Of a stretch of 64,000 bases of DNA, positions 48,201 to 57,147 are shown piece by piece. Under the pieces are notes generated by a model. That model had not been told where the DNA came from and ran no database searches. It worked only from the letters and a program-made list of their open reading frames with translations. Each line of letters opens with the position of its first letter. The stretch's first letter is position 1. This DNA comes from Bacillota bacterium (lineage in GTDB: Bacteria > Bacillota > Clostridia > Acetivibrionales > DSM-2933), in the NCBI GenBank assembly GCA_023430975.1, contig JAEYYB010000106.1, positions 7,807-71,806 of the forward strand, given 5' to 3'. The position numbers and the translations under genes are program-made.

Positions 48201-51200
48201 TCCCAAATCTGCTTCAATTTCCATTTCAATATCTAACATATCGACAGGATACTTTGTTATCTCTGAATAAATTTTCAATACCTCGTCTTTCATACTGCCG
48301 TAGTTCTCGACTAAATTCTCCTTATTAACTGAGCCGTTACTCTCTTTTAAATTATTTGTATCATTTTGAAAAGATTTTCTATAACTGCTCTCAAGGAATG
48401 AGTCATGATAGCCTTCTTCCTTGTTTCCAAACATATTTGCACTTTTAGAGCTTAATTCTTCCTTTTTGCTTGCATAATTGGCATTTACCGATTCAGCCAC
48501 CAAAATCCTTCCATGGGAACTGAGTTTGGCATCATTGGAGTCTGCTATGAATTTTATCCAATTTTCATAAATAGTTTTATCAAACACCCTGTCATCACCA
48601 TCAGAAACCTTTTGCAGCAAATGGTAGTTTCCGTTACCTCCAAAGGCAGAAACTCCTCTTAATACATATTGAAACTGGTATGAACCGCCCTCGGACAAAT
48701 TAAGTCCCGACAAATCAGGGTCTTCCACCTTGTAATTTGAAATAGGAGGTATCTTCTGGTATTGCAGAGCCTTTGCAGATAGAGCTTCTTCAAGGGAAGC
48801 ACCCATTGTATGCCCTGTCATACCTTTTGTATTTATTACTTTTATATCCTTAAACTTTTCTCCAAAGGCATGTTCAAGAGACCTTTTCTCCATTTGCCCG
48901 CAGCCGCCATTCTTAGGCGAAAATGTTTCATGAGAACAGTACACAGTTTTTGAAGCAATATCTGCTCTATTTATACCATGCTCATTTTCCATTTTTAAAA
49001 GGAATCTATCCAGCTCTATACAATGTCTTTTTGTATCGACTTTAGAATTATGTCCTGCTGAGTTAAACATGTGAGTACCAAGTATCCTGCATATACCCTT
49101 CATACCCCTTTTTTCAACATCAGCTTCCTTCTCGATTACAAGACCTACAGCACCTGAACCGAGGATCATTCCATTTCTCCTGTTATCAAAAGGTACAGCA
49201 GCTTCAAAGATATCATGGGAATCGGAAAGAACACCAATACTGAAAAATGCTGCACCTATCCAGGGAAGCATAGCTTCAGTACTAGAGACATCGGCACCAA
49301 TTACAATAACTCTTTCAGCCCTCCCGGTCCTAATCATATCCTCAGCGATTGATACAGAGCTTGCCGTTGAAGAACAAGCTGTATTTACATATAAGTTAGG
49401 TCCTGTAGCACCTATAAGCTGTGCGAACCTGTTATTTGCCTGTGAAGACAAAACAGTCATAAAGTTGTGGTTGAATTCATATATGTCTTGCTCTGTATAG
49501 TTTCCTACAAGTCTTGAATAATGTGCATTAAACCAGTCTGTAAGTAACTTCCTGGAGTTATTGTCGCCAATTTTGGAAATAACAGAACCATAGAAATCAA
49601 TGATATCCATTTTGGGTTTTGATCCAAATTTGCTTGCAGTATACTTGGACACCTGGGTTATAACATTGTCTAACGGAAAAAGGCCATTTGCGAATATTAT
49701 AGCTGTATTTTCCCTCATCTCTTCAGGTAAAACAAATCTTCCCGGCAGTAAAGAACCAGATGCCGTCTTGATATATTCTCTAACAAGAGGAATACCTGCA
49801 TCTTTTAATGCTTCATAACCGGCTGCAACCCCGGCACAAACAGCAAGGCTGGTTTGCTTGAGAATTTTTTCATCCATGAGGTAATCCTCAATCATATCAA
49901 TTTGACCAAACTTTCCTGCAAACTTTATGATTTCATTAATTGACGATATCTTTTTAAATTCTGTCACTTCTTCAGTCTTTAATAATCTTGTTATATTTAA
50001 ATCCAATATACTGTTTTGCTCTTCATCGGTAAGCATTTCAATAAAGTTTGTCCCTTCAAACAGGAGATCAAAATTATTATCTGAAAATGCCTTTTTAAAT
50101 GTACCTGGCAGCCCTACAGATACACCACTGTATACAATACTATGATTACTTAACAATATATTATTTGTATGAGAAATACCGCTATCTACAGTTCTTAATA
50201 AGCTTCTATTGGTTTCACATGTATTTTCTTTAGACCCACACATGTTCTCACTTGTTTCAAGCATATTATTATTAGGCACCATAGATACATCCACACCAAT
50301 TGCAAAAAGTGCAGCTATGGCCTGTTTGAAAGATTCTGCAGAATTCTTGCCTTTGAAGTTGACAGGTATCACTTTTACATCTTTATTATCCAGAATATTC
50401 TTAGCAAGGTTTGTCAACACATTGGACGGACCCGCTTCAATAAATACCCTGACACCTTCATCATAGAGCTTTTCAATAGAATCAATGAAATTAACAGGTG
50501 ATGTAATTTGATCTTTAAGCGAAACTGCCAAATCCTGAAGCTTATCTTCAATATTGCTGTAAAATTCCTTAAGGTGGCAAGCCATTATTTTGGATTTGGG
50601 CTTATTGAATTTCAAATCCTTGATTTTATTATAAAAATCCTCAGCAGCCTCTTTTATAAGCTCAGTATGAAAAGCATGGGACACATTCAGTAAAGTGTAT
50701 GTAATTTTACTCTCAGATAGAAGCCTCATAAAGCTTTCAATTTCAGAAGCTGCTCCACCCACAATAGTCTGCATATGAGAATTCATATTGGCAATTCTTA
50801 CATGTATCCCATTTTCTTCAATTATCCTGGCAACATCACTCTTGTTTGCCTTTACACTAAGCATTTGGCCTCTTTTGTCCTGATCTATCTCATCGAAGCA
50901 ATAGCCCCTCTCTCCAACCATATATACAGCTGATTTGAGGTCAAGAATTTCTCCTGCATAGAAAGATGTGACTTCCCCAAGGCTGTGCCCTATCATATAG
51001 TCTGCTTTGACACCCGCTTCAGTTAATAGCTTATACAACGCCATGTTGCTGAGAAAAATTGCAGGATGGGTATTTTTTGTGTTTCTTAGCTGGTTAAAAA
51101 TCTCATCTTCATCATCACCAAAAATTAAAGGCATTAATGAATAACCATAATTGGCTTTCCAAATATTATCCACCTGAGTGTAAAAAGACTTTACAATTGG

Positions 51201-53084
51201 ATAGCTTTCATATAATTCCTTGAGCATATTTGGATACTGGGAAGCCTGTCCCGGAAACATAAATGCTATTTTATCCGATGCCACAGGCTCTTCGCTTCCG
51301 ATAAAAATTCCCTTTGCCAAGAGCAATCCGTCATCCATCTTTTTGTCGCCATCTATCCGCTGGCAAACTATGCTCCATTTTTCTCTAAGTTCATCATAGG
51401 AGCTTGCACAGATAGCAACACGTATCTTCATTTTAGCCGCTGCTTTTACATTGTGGCTGTATGCAGCCTTTCCAAAATCAGTTCCCAATTCTCCACAGCT
51501 TAAAAAGCTCTCAAAGGACTCTCTTACTTCGCTCAATGTATTACCTGATAAAAGTACGGCTTCTTTTTGACATTTACAATTATCATCACGAATATTATCA
51601 CTCTTTTCACAAAATTTATCATTGAAAGAGTATGACTTTTTAACAAACTCTTGCCTGAATTCTTCAAGGCAAAAATGGTAATCAGCACCGCCAAACCCAA
51701 ATGAGCTTACATTAGCCCTTCTAGGATGGGAAATCTGTTCATTCCATTTTATTCCTTCAGTTAAAATATAAAATGGAGAGTCCTCTATTTTAAGGTTGGA
51801 ATTAATCTCTCTTACATTTGCAGTAGGAGGTAAAAACTTATTGTGTAGTGCCATAGAAGCTTTTATAACACCTGCAGCACCGGCAGCATTCCTCAAATGT
51901 CCAATGTTTGATTTAATTGATCCAACACCACAATAGTTTTTTCTACTTACTCCCAAATCACTAAATGCATTTTTTAATGCTGTTATTTCAGAGACATCCC
52001 CGACACTGGTACCTGTTCCATGAGCCTCAATCATTTCAATAGTTTCAGCAGAGTAACCTGCCATTTTTACAGCGTTTTTAATAACCCTGACCTGCCCATC
52101 AGCACTTGGTGCTGCAATATATTTGCCTTTTCCGTCGCTTCCCTGTCCATATCCAGATACGACAGAATATATAAAATCCCCATCTCTTATGGCATCAGAA
52201 AGCCTCTTTAATGCTATTACACCGCCTCCTAAACCCATTACAAAGCCATTTGCACGGGAATCAAAAGGAAATGATCCATCAGGAGATAATGCATTTATTG
52301 CTGAAAATGCTACAAGGCCTACTTCAGTCAACGTAACCTCTACTCCGCCTGTTAAAACAAGGTCATATTCATGATTCAAAAGCCCGGATACACTGATGGC
52401 TATAGCTGTTAATGCAGATGCACATGCTGAATCTACAGTATATGAAGGCCCCCGAAAATCAAATATATTTGATATTCTGCCTGCTGTGAGATTTTGCAAA
52501 TACCCCGTAGTACTGTCCTCTGTGATATTTAAGTTGTCCTTTAGCAATCTTTCCTGTATCTCCTTAAATATACCTTCAATTTGCTGAAACGTTGGATTCG
52601 ACTTTAATTCAGGGTGGTTTAAAAATTCACTCTCCACCCTTTGTAAAAAAGTTCTCCTGACAACGTTTTCAAAATTGTGCCCTGGTGCACTTGTATTAAG
52701 AATTACTGCAGTCCTTTCCTTTGAGATACTGCTCTTTATCTCCTGCATGACCTGATCAACACAATAAATTGTGGCATGCTGATTAGGGTCCATATACTCC
52801 GCTACCGCGGGAGGAATTTTATACTTTCTGCATAGTGCTGTATTATCTAGAACGTCAGGAACAGCCGCAATATTGGTATAAGTCTTGTTTAATTTATTGG
52901 CTTTACCAAAATACTCTGGCTTATAATATATGCTTTTGTTATAAAACCTATCAGGTATCTCCCTTATGGAAATCTTTTTATCAAGTATATTTTTCCATAA
53001 TGTTTCAATTTTATTTGCATCAGGAAGCAATGCACCCATTGCTATAATTGCAATTCTATCCTCCGGATAATAGTATTTACTCAT
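45207..53084 (-). CDS. PUFA-synthase-like KS-AT-KS-ACP-ACP-KR-DH megasynthase, 2,625 aa
   Basis: Domains in order: KS1 with active Cys 221 (DSACASAL), HGTGT and NIGH His motifs; AT with GHSLGE Ser 701; KS2 with Cys 1237 (NTACSSTAS) and His in HETFSPKNG and GHTMG; two ACPs at about 1,605-1,780; KR with GGGNGIA near 2,044 and Tyr near 2,232; and DH with His 2,362 (KNHLLGDTP) and Asp in NPVFMDSLMQ. The ACP motifs read DLGIDTVKQ and DLGIDTIKQ, so Thr 1631 and Thr 1727 sit where Ser is expected. No ER, thioesterase or second AT is seen. The layout resembles PfaA/PfaC fusions of PUFA and related iterative synthases. The start is the ATG at 53,084 behind GGAGG. The product is not known. Confidence 0.9.
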   Translation of the reverse strand: MSKYYYPEDRIAIIAMGALLPDANKIETLWKNILDKKISIREIPDRFYNKSIYYKPEYFGKANKLNKTYTNIAAVPDVLDNTALCRKYKIPPAVAEYMDPNQHATIYCVDQVMQEIKSSISKERTAVILNTSAPGHNFENVVRRTFLQRVESEFLNHPELKSNPTFQQIEGIFKEIQERLLKDNLNITEDSTTGYLQNLTAGRISNIFDFRGPSYTVDSACASALTAIAISVSGLLNHEYDLVLTGGVEVTLTEVGLVAFSAINALSPDGSFPFDSRANGFVMGLGGGVIALKRLSDAIRDGDFIYSVVSGYGQGSDGKGKYIAAPSADGQVRVIKNAVKMAGYSAETIEMIEAHGTGTSVGDVSEITALKNAFSDLGVSRKNYCGVGSIKSNIGHLRNAAGAAGVIKASMALHNKFLPPTANVREINSNLKIEDSPFYILTEGIKWNEQISHPRRANVSSFGFGGADYHFCLEEFRQEFVKKSYSFNDKFCEKSDNIRDDNCKCQKEAVLLSGNTLSEVRESFESFLSCGELGTDFGKAAYSHNVKAAAKMKIRVAICASSYDELREKWSIVCQRIDGDKKMDDGLLLAKGIFIGSEEPVASDKIAFMFPGQASQYPNMLKELYESYPIVKSFYTQVDNIWKANYGYSLMPLIFGDDEDEIFNQLRNTKNTHPAIFLSNMALYKLLTEAGVKADYMIGHSLGEVTSFYAGEILDLKSAVYMVGERGYCFDEIDQDKRGQMLSVKANKSDVARIIEENGIHVRIANMNSHMQTIVGGAASEIESFMRLLSESKITYTLLNVSHAFHTELIKEAAEDFYNKIKDLKFNKPKSKIMACHLKEFYSNIEDKLQDLAVSLKDQITSPVNFIDSIEKLYDEGVRVFIEAGPSNVLTNLAKNILDNKDVKVIPVNFKGKNSAESFKQAIAALFAIGVDVSMVPNNNMLETSENMCGSKENTCETNRSLLRTVDSGISHTNNILLSNHSIVYSGVSVGLPGTFKKAFSDNNFDLLFEGTNFIEMLTDEEQNSILDLNITRLLKTEEVTEFKKISSINEIIKFAGKFGQIDMIEDYLMDEKILKQTSLAVCAGVAAGYEALKDAGIPLVREYIKTASGSLLPGRFVLPEEMRENTAIIFANGLFPLDNVITQVSKYTASKFGSKPKMDIIDFYGSVISKIGDNNSRKLLTDWFNAHYSRLVGNYTEQDIYEFNHNFMTVLSSQANNRFAQLIGATGPNLYVNTACSSTASSVSIAEDMIRTGRAERVIVIGADVSSTEAMLPWIGAAFFSIGVLSDSHDIFEAAVPFDNRRNGMILGSGAVGLVIEKEADVEKRGMKGICRILGTHMFNSAGHNSKVDTKRHCIELDRFLLKMENEHGINRADIASKTVYCSHETFSPKNGGCGQMEKRSLEHAFGEKFKDIKVINTKGMTGHTMGASLEEALSAKALQYQKIPPISNYKVEDPDLSGLNLSEGGSYQFQYVLRGVSAFGGNGNYHLLQKVSDGDDRVFDKTIYENWIKFIADSNDAKLSSHGRILVAESVNANYASKKEELSSKSANMFGNKEEGYHDSFLESSYRKSFQNDTNNLKESNGSVNKENLVENYGSMKDEVLKIYSEITKYPVDMLDIEMEIEADLGIDTVKQATIFSMLSEKFGLKYYGSIALSNYPTIGHIVRLLHGKTEGQNKSDGIECKNAAGSTDSGSRDAILDIISQITMYPKEMLESEMEFEADLGIDTIKQATIFSKIGEMFKIEDPNILNSSRIRTIGSIIELIESTFDIKSEKLPGVSDEKQQTYDQLDRENDEKPIADNLERQLCMQVPVVVEENINSKDFEIEKKNVLIIGDKEDTVQKASAFFEKYTDNLHCFNFVYPMNTHDIEKKVKDLAWKSIEVIIDLTHIGLNVDVSNLSEAEEDKYLTLSSQSRFVFYKSLSEAVKKPEVRIIAAVAMDGTFGFANKSDVIPDPFYGAICGFYKGLGKEWPECRVKVLDIGGFGEKILDNEALAKIIDEIEACGSSLETGYINNKRVVIKLDNLDRSDLKNDLQLNDGHFLITGGGNGIAAEIIRKLSNEITGKFTIIGRTSLPSDIDEISKLDLSSLEKKKIEIRDALLEKGIKATPLEVQKEYDKILKSISVFAVMNELKSKNCSVLYINCDVRDCDKLKAAIKSAVNVHGPVNVVIHAAGVEKSNVLDKKTEEEFNEVFTIKTKGLCNLYRFVDKKQLKVIIGFSSISGRFGNEAQLDYCSANNFITSFMSMAGKQNKKVQALSIAWSGWKDIGMAWRNEFVKTNSEELGIHLIEPDRGAHEFINVLTSRINAAEVVISRGLNSFKDFTITKESTFKTPSIDWITKKDEKVDRVYKVLSVKRDPIIKNHLLGDTPLMPAVGFMEICAEFHSLLHGRKNQYCFRDITLANPMKLHRENSQEITMVPRKLVEEGSYEAIFYNYFQPKNMEGRFIELNKMEIYSSLGSYGDLEYLKKIEDGNMKEFTVRELLAGQANRIKNGIGFGPLFMDDNCIKFNKAQFNDDSIIYSILLSEEQITNKQYNLDNLLINPVFMDSLMQACGIHSAESSGRVHLPWKIQEFGVVNVPRTLGSYRVYGKLLNENDDMKTYDVIMYNENDDINYYAKGVIVRRINS

Positions 53085-53275
53085 TTTAACCTCCATCTCA
53101 TTCCATACATCAAAAGCCATTAGTCGTCCAAGCATTATAATAACGGCGTTATCAAAAAACTAGTAATTTGGGTATTTCAAAAATTTGAATATGCTAATAT
53201 TTCACATGTAATATGTGAACAATGTATTTTTGAAATGCCCCTAATAGCATTTTAAATCTGAAAAATTAAATAAAA

Positions 53276-54238
53276 TTATAAATTATTGTAGAAGTTTACA
53301 ATATCTGAAGCCAGCCTTGGAACCCTTAAAGCATTTAAGTGTCCTGCCGAATAGACAGACACATTCCTTATGCCGGTTTTTTTAATAAATGTCTTATATT
53401 TGTTCTCAGAAATAATTTGATCATAGACGGAATATGCAACAGCAATCATATTATTATCTATTTGATAATCAATATTTTGACATGGATCCAATTCTTCAAG
53501 CATTCTTGTATATTCGCCCATATCAAATCCGCTGTTTATGATATCCCTCCCAATAGTAGTAAGTAACGGGTTGTCCAATACCAACCTGGAAAGTTCCGTT
53601 ACAGGATTAAACAAAAAGGTTTTTATGTTTTGTTTCTTTAATATATAGTACTTAAATGCCATGCATCCCCCCATACTAAAACCGGTTAATGTTGTTTCCA
53701 ACCCATTAAAAGCTTTTATAAAGCTCAAAGAAGCCTCAATATCAAACATGGATTGTGATATGGCATTACATAATCTGTAAATGTCCGCACTAAAAAAATA
53801 TTCCCCGCTAAAGCTGCTTTGGTGGGGTTTCCTTTCAAAATGGTATGGAAGCAACATAATAAATACATTAACATTTAAAAAATTAAGCTGCTTAATAAGG
53901 TACATATAATTTGCCATATTATCATCAAACAATCCATGCAATAGAAGTATATTGCTTTTTGGATTATCTGCAGGATAATAATAAATGTAAACCTTGTCAT
54001 TCTCCACATAATGATTTGACCTACAATAAGAAGGTATACAAAAACTGGTAATACCATCTCTATTAACCAGTTTCTCTGCTTTTGATCTATCAAAAGACAG
54101 ATTGTCAAGATCCTTAAAAGAAATATTGCTGTTTTTAAATAAAGAATTCAATGGAGAGTGACTAACTTTTAAAAGCTTTTCATTTATTAATTTTTCAACT
54201 GCAAAAGAGTCAACAAATTTTGAGCTAGTCTCATTCAT
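53276..54238 (-). CDS. Alpha/beta hydrolase, 320 aa
   Basis: The oxyanion turn LLHGLFDDNMANY near residue 100 and the nucleophile elbow GFSMGG (Ser near 190) mark an alpha/beta hydrolase. The Tyr/His-rich LLPYHFERKPHQSSFSGEYFF segment is similar to ABHD18-type hydrolases, from memory. The catalytic His is probably in AGHLNALRV near the C-terminus. It precedes the synthase gene with about 190 bp between. In this operon it could release or trim the polyketide or acyl product. This role is inferred. Confidence 0.8.
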   Translation of the reverse strand: MNETSSKFVDSFAVEKLINEKLLKVSHSPLNSLFKNSNISFKDLDNLSFDRSKAEKLVNRDGITSFCIPSYCRSNHYVENDKVYIYYYPADNPKSNILLLHGLFDDNMANYMYLIKQLNFLNVNVFIMLLPYHFERKPHQSSFSGEYFFSADIYRLCNAISQSMFDIEASLSFIKAFNGLETTLTGFSMGGCMAFKYYILKKQNIKTFLFNPVTELSRLVLDNPLLTTIGRDIINSGFDMGEYTRMLEELDPCQNIDYQIDNNMIAVAYSVYDQIISENKYKTFIKKTGIRNVSVYSAGHLNALRVPRLASDIVNFYNNL

Positions 54239-54265
54239 CTTTACATTCTGATTCCCTTCAACTAA

Positions 54266-55822
54266 TCAAAGACTTTTTAATGCTTTTTTGTCAATCTTTC
54301 CAAGGTTATTCCTTGGAAACTCTTCCAAAACAGATATGTATTTAGGTACTTTAAAGTTGGCAATTTTACCGGATATGTATCTTATCAAGTCCCTCTCATT
54401 CCATGATGCATTATCCTTTAGAACAACAAATGCTTTTACAATCTGTCCATATATTTCATCTTCTATGCCAACAGCAGCTGCGTCAACAACATCCTTGTGA
54501 GAGTTTAATACAGCTTCTATTTCAAGAGGAGATATCTTTAAACCTGCTACATTGATAAATTCAGTCTTTCTACCGCATAGAACAAAAGAACCGTCACTTC
54601 TTCTATAGCCATAATCCCCTGTATAAACCTTCCCATCGCGAAGTCTTTCTTGTGTCTCCATCGGCTTATTCAGGTATCCAAGCATTAAACCTCTGCCTGA
54701 TACTCGAAGTTCACCAATGATTCCATCCTCACAAACATTCCCATCTTCATCAACAGCTTCAACCTCAAGAATGCCCTTTGGTGGAAATCCAACATTACCA
54801 GCAGGCTCAGGAAGCATAGACATTCTAGTAGCTATAAGAGTCGTCGTCTCGGTCATACCATAGCCTTCATCCAAATATATTCCGGTGGCTTTATACCATG
54901 CCAGCGATGTTTCATAGCTTAGCGGTGCAGCAGCTGAAAACGCAGCCTTGAGCTTCCTTAAGGAATCATATATGGAATCATATCTTAGAAGCTGCTGGTA
55001 GTGCGTAGGCACTCCAAACATATGTGTGATGTTCTCACTTACAATTGTTCTTGATATTTTTACAGGCTGGAATGCCCTCAAAAAAACTACGGCTGCTTTA
55101 CCGCACAAAGCCGGTATCAGAATAGATACGGATCCGAATCCATGTGAAAATGGTACAAAGCACAATATGCGGTCCTCCGGAGTATATGTGTACATACCAC
55201 TATTACTCTTTTCTATAAATGTATAAAAGCATCCTGTTGTAAGCATTACTCCCTTTGGTTTTGATGATGTTCCAGAGGTATACAACAACATAGCCAGCTC
55301 ATTTTCCTCATAATTGTAGTATTCTTCGCTATCGCTGCCGCAAGTGATACCCGCCAATTCTTTACGATATGCTTCAATATTTATAATATCCGCATCTATC
55401 TCACTTCCGTCCTTTAATTCGGCTCGTATATCCTTTTCTTCCAGATAAGTAATCATACATTTAGAGCCAGAATCCTGTAAATAGTAAATTAATTCTCCTG
55501 CTTTATATAATGGGTCAACAAGGCACACAACACCGCCTATATACTGTATAGCCAATAAAATTACTGCTGCATCAATACCATTATAAAGATGGGTCAATAC
55601 GACTGTTCCCGGCTTGTAACCCTTCATTCTCAGATACTGTGCAGTCTTTCTTACTTCATTTATAAGCTCTCCATATGTAAGCCTGCTGCCATTTTCAGCA
55701 TCTATTAATGCCTCAAGATCAAAACTTTTTGTGTCGGTATTAAAAAGCAAATCACAATAATTCACAAAATTCCCCCAATCATTAATCTTGTAAGTAAGTA
55801 AGGAATGATTGAAATATTTCAA
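54266..55822 (-). CDS. AMP-forming acyl-CoA/acyl-ACP ligase, 518 aa
   Basis: The ANL-family motifs are LLYTSGTSSKPKGVMLTTG (A3), DEGYGMTETTTL (A5) and TGDYGYRRSDGSF (A7), with the C-terminal Lys in PRNNLGKIDKKAL. It activates a carboxylic acid as the acyl-AMP and passes it to CoA or to a carrier protein. The start is a TTG at 55,822, six bases after the KASIII stop, with weak AGGAA before it. Between KASIII and hydrolase genes it could load the separate ACP with a starter acid. The substrate is unknown. Confidence 0.88.
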   Translation of the reverse strand: MKYFNHSLLTYKINDWGNFVNYCDLLFNTDTKSFDLEALIDAENGSRLTYGELINEVRKTAQYLRMKGYKPGTVVLTHLYNGIDAAVILLAIQYIGGVVCLVDPLYKAGELIYYLQDSGSKCMITYLEEKDIRAELKDGSEIDADIINIEAYRKELAGITCGSDSEEYYNYEENELAMLLYTSGTSSKPKGVMLTTGCFYTFIEKSNSGMYTYTPEDRILCFVPFSHGFGSVSILIPALCGKAAVVFLRAFQPVKISRTIVSENITHMFGVPTHYQQLLRYDSIYDSLRKLKAAFSAAAPLSYETSLAWYKATGIYLDEGYGMTETTTLIATRMSMLPEPAGNVGFPPKGILEVEAVDEDGNVCEDGIIGELRVSGRGLMLGYLNKPMETQERLRDGKVYTGDYGYRRSDGSFVLCGRKTEFINVAGLKISPLEIEAVLNSHKDVVDAAAVGIEDEIYGQIVKAFVVLKDNASWNERDLIRYISGKIANFKVPKYISVLEEFPRNNLGKIDKKALKSL

Positions 55823-55827
55823 TATTC

Positions 55828-56862
55828 CTAGTATCTAAAAATCATTCCACCACTGCTTGCACCAGCTCCGTGTGCCTGCATCATAACCAGGTCACCCCGT
55901 TTTAAACGGCCTGATTCTATAAGATGGTTTAGATTTAGTGGACTCATGGCGGCTACTGTATTACCGTGTTTATAAAATAAGCTTGTACTTTTCTCTTTTG
56001 GAATCCCAATTCCTTTCAACTGGGCCTCCCATATTCTAGTAGATTGATCCGAAGTCACAAAATGATCCATATCATCAATTGATCCCCCAAAATCGGACAA
56101 AAGCTTGTCAGATACAACTTTTGCATACTGTGCTGAACTTTGAAACACTAAGTTTCCATCAGCAATCTTCATAAAGAAAATACTTGAGTCAACATTTTCA
56201 CCACTATTTTTGTAGCTGGTTCCGTACCTTATGAGGGCGTTGTCATATAAAAAATGATTTGTAATTATATATGATGAAAAAAAGTGCTTTACATCGGAAT
56301 ACCCAATAAGCATTGCTGCAATTGCATCACCAAATAAAAATACTGTTTTGGGATCGGGCATATTCCAATAATGGCTGCATTTTCCCATAGCACTGCCCCC
56401 TAGTATAAGTACATAATCATCACCTGAAGCTATGTACCTGATGGCTAGATCCATTGCATGCACGAAGCCGCTGCAGGCAGCAAAAATATCAAAACCAGGT
56501 ATACCTTTTTTTGCACCTAATTTTCTTAATGCACCAATAGAAGTGGCCGGTACATGATAATCACCAGCCAATTTTGTAAAAACAATCCTATCGATACTGC
56601 CAATATCAACATTTGCCCTTTCAAGACATTGGTTGATTGCTGCCGCCATCAGATCTTCAACCTTTTCATCAAGGCCTGTCCATCTTCTCTCCTTTATACC
56701 CAGTGCGTATTCAACAGCTCTGTCTGTAGCAATTATATTATATTTATCAATAATATCCTGATTAGTAACTACATTTTTAGGAAGACCTACTCCAGTTGCC
56801 AAAATCTTGGAGTACCTGCTGATTTTAAGTGGCTCTATGTCGGGAAATACAAAATTCTGCAA
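55828..56862 (-). CDS. KASIII-like beta-ketoacyl synthase with catalytic Cys, 344 aa
   Basis: The fold is that of FabH-type enzymes: FDIFAACSGFVHAMDL holds the nucleophile Cys (near residue 125) and HGNTVAAMSP the Asn. The usual PHQAN His motif is changed to SDQSTRI, so the Cys-His-Asn triad is incomplete. Such variants in natural-product clusters often act as acyltransferases or use unusual substrates. The start is TTG at 56,862 with a strong GGAGGAG. It is separated from the discrete ACP gene by 24 bp. Confidence 0.87.
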   Translation of the reverse strand: MQNFVFPDIEPLKISRYSKILATGVGLPKNVVTNQDIIDKYNIIATDRAVEYALGIKERRWTGLDEKVEDLMAAAINQCLERANVDIGSIDRIVFTKLAGDYHVPATSIGALRKLGAKKGIPGFDIFAACSGFVHAMDLAIRYIASGDDYVLILGGSAMGKCSHYWNMPDPKTVFLFGDAIAAMLIGYSDVKHFFSSYIITNHFLYDNALIRYGTSYKNSGENVDSSIFFMKIADGNLVFQSSAQYAKVVSDKLLSDFGGSIDDMDHFVTSDQSTRIWEAQLKGIGIPKEKSTSLFYKHGNTVAAMSPLNLNHLIESGRLKRGDLVMMQAHGAGASSGGMIFRY

Positions 56863-56886
56863 TTTTCTCCTCCACTTTTTGTAAAT

Positions 56887-57132
56887 TTATTTATTTTGAA
56901 TCTTTTCATAAATAGAATTTGCCAAATTTTTCATGACAAATAATTCAGGGTCACCTTCCATCATAGGAATAGAGAATGTCTCTGAAAATCTGAATCCCAG
57001 CTCCACTATAGCTATGGAATCTGCACATAGCTCATCAACCAGGTTTGTATCAGGCTGCACCTCCTTTTCATCTACCCGGAGGTAATCAACTATCAACTCT
57101 TTTGTCTTTTCATATACTTCATCGTAATTCAT
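56887..57132 (-). CDS. Discrete acyl carrier protein, 81 aa
   Basis: This 81-residue ACP has the attachment motif DELCADSIAIVELGF, with Asp-Ser: a normal phosphopantetheine serine. It lies between the two KASIII-like genes in the same direction, so it is likely their shared carrier. The start is ATG at 57,132. The Ser here contrasts with the Thr in both ACPs of the megasynthase. Confidence 0.9.
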   Translation of the reverse strand: MNYDEVYEKTKELIVDYLRVDEKEVQPDTNLVDELCADSIAIVELGFRFSETFSIPMMEGDPELFVMKNLANSIYEKIQNK

Positions 57133-57147
57133 CTTTTTCCCCCAATT

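Noticed and set aside
48600..50100. Second KS as a chain-length factor without activity
   Set aside because: The Cys in NTACSSTAS and both His motifs are present, so it is predicted to be active.
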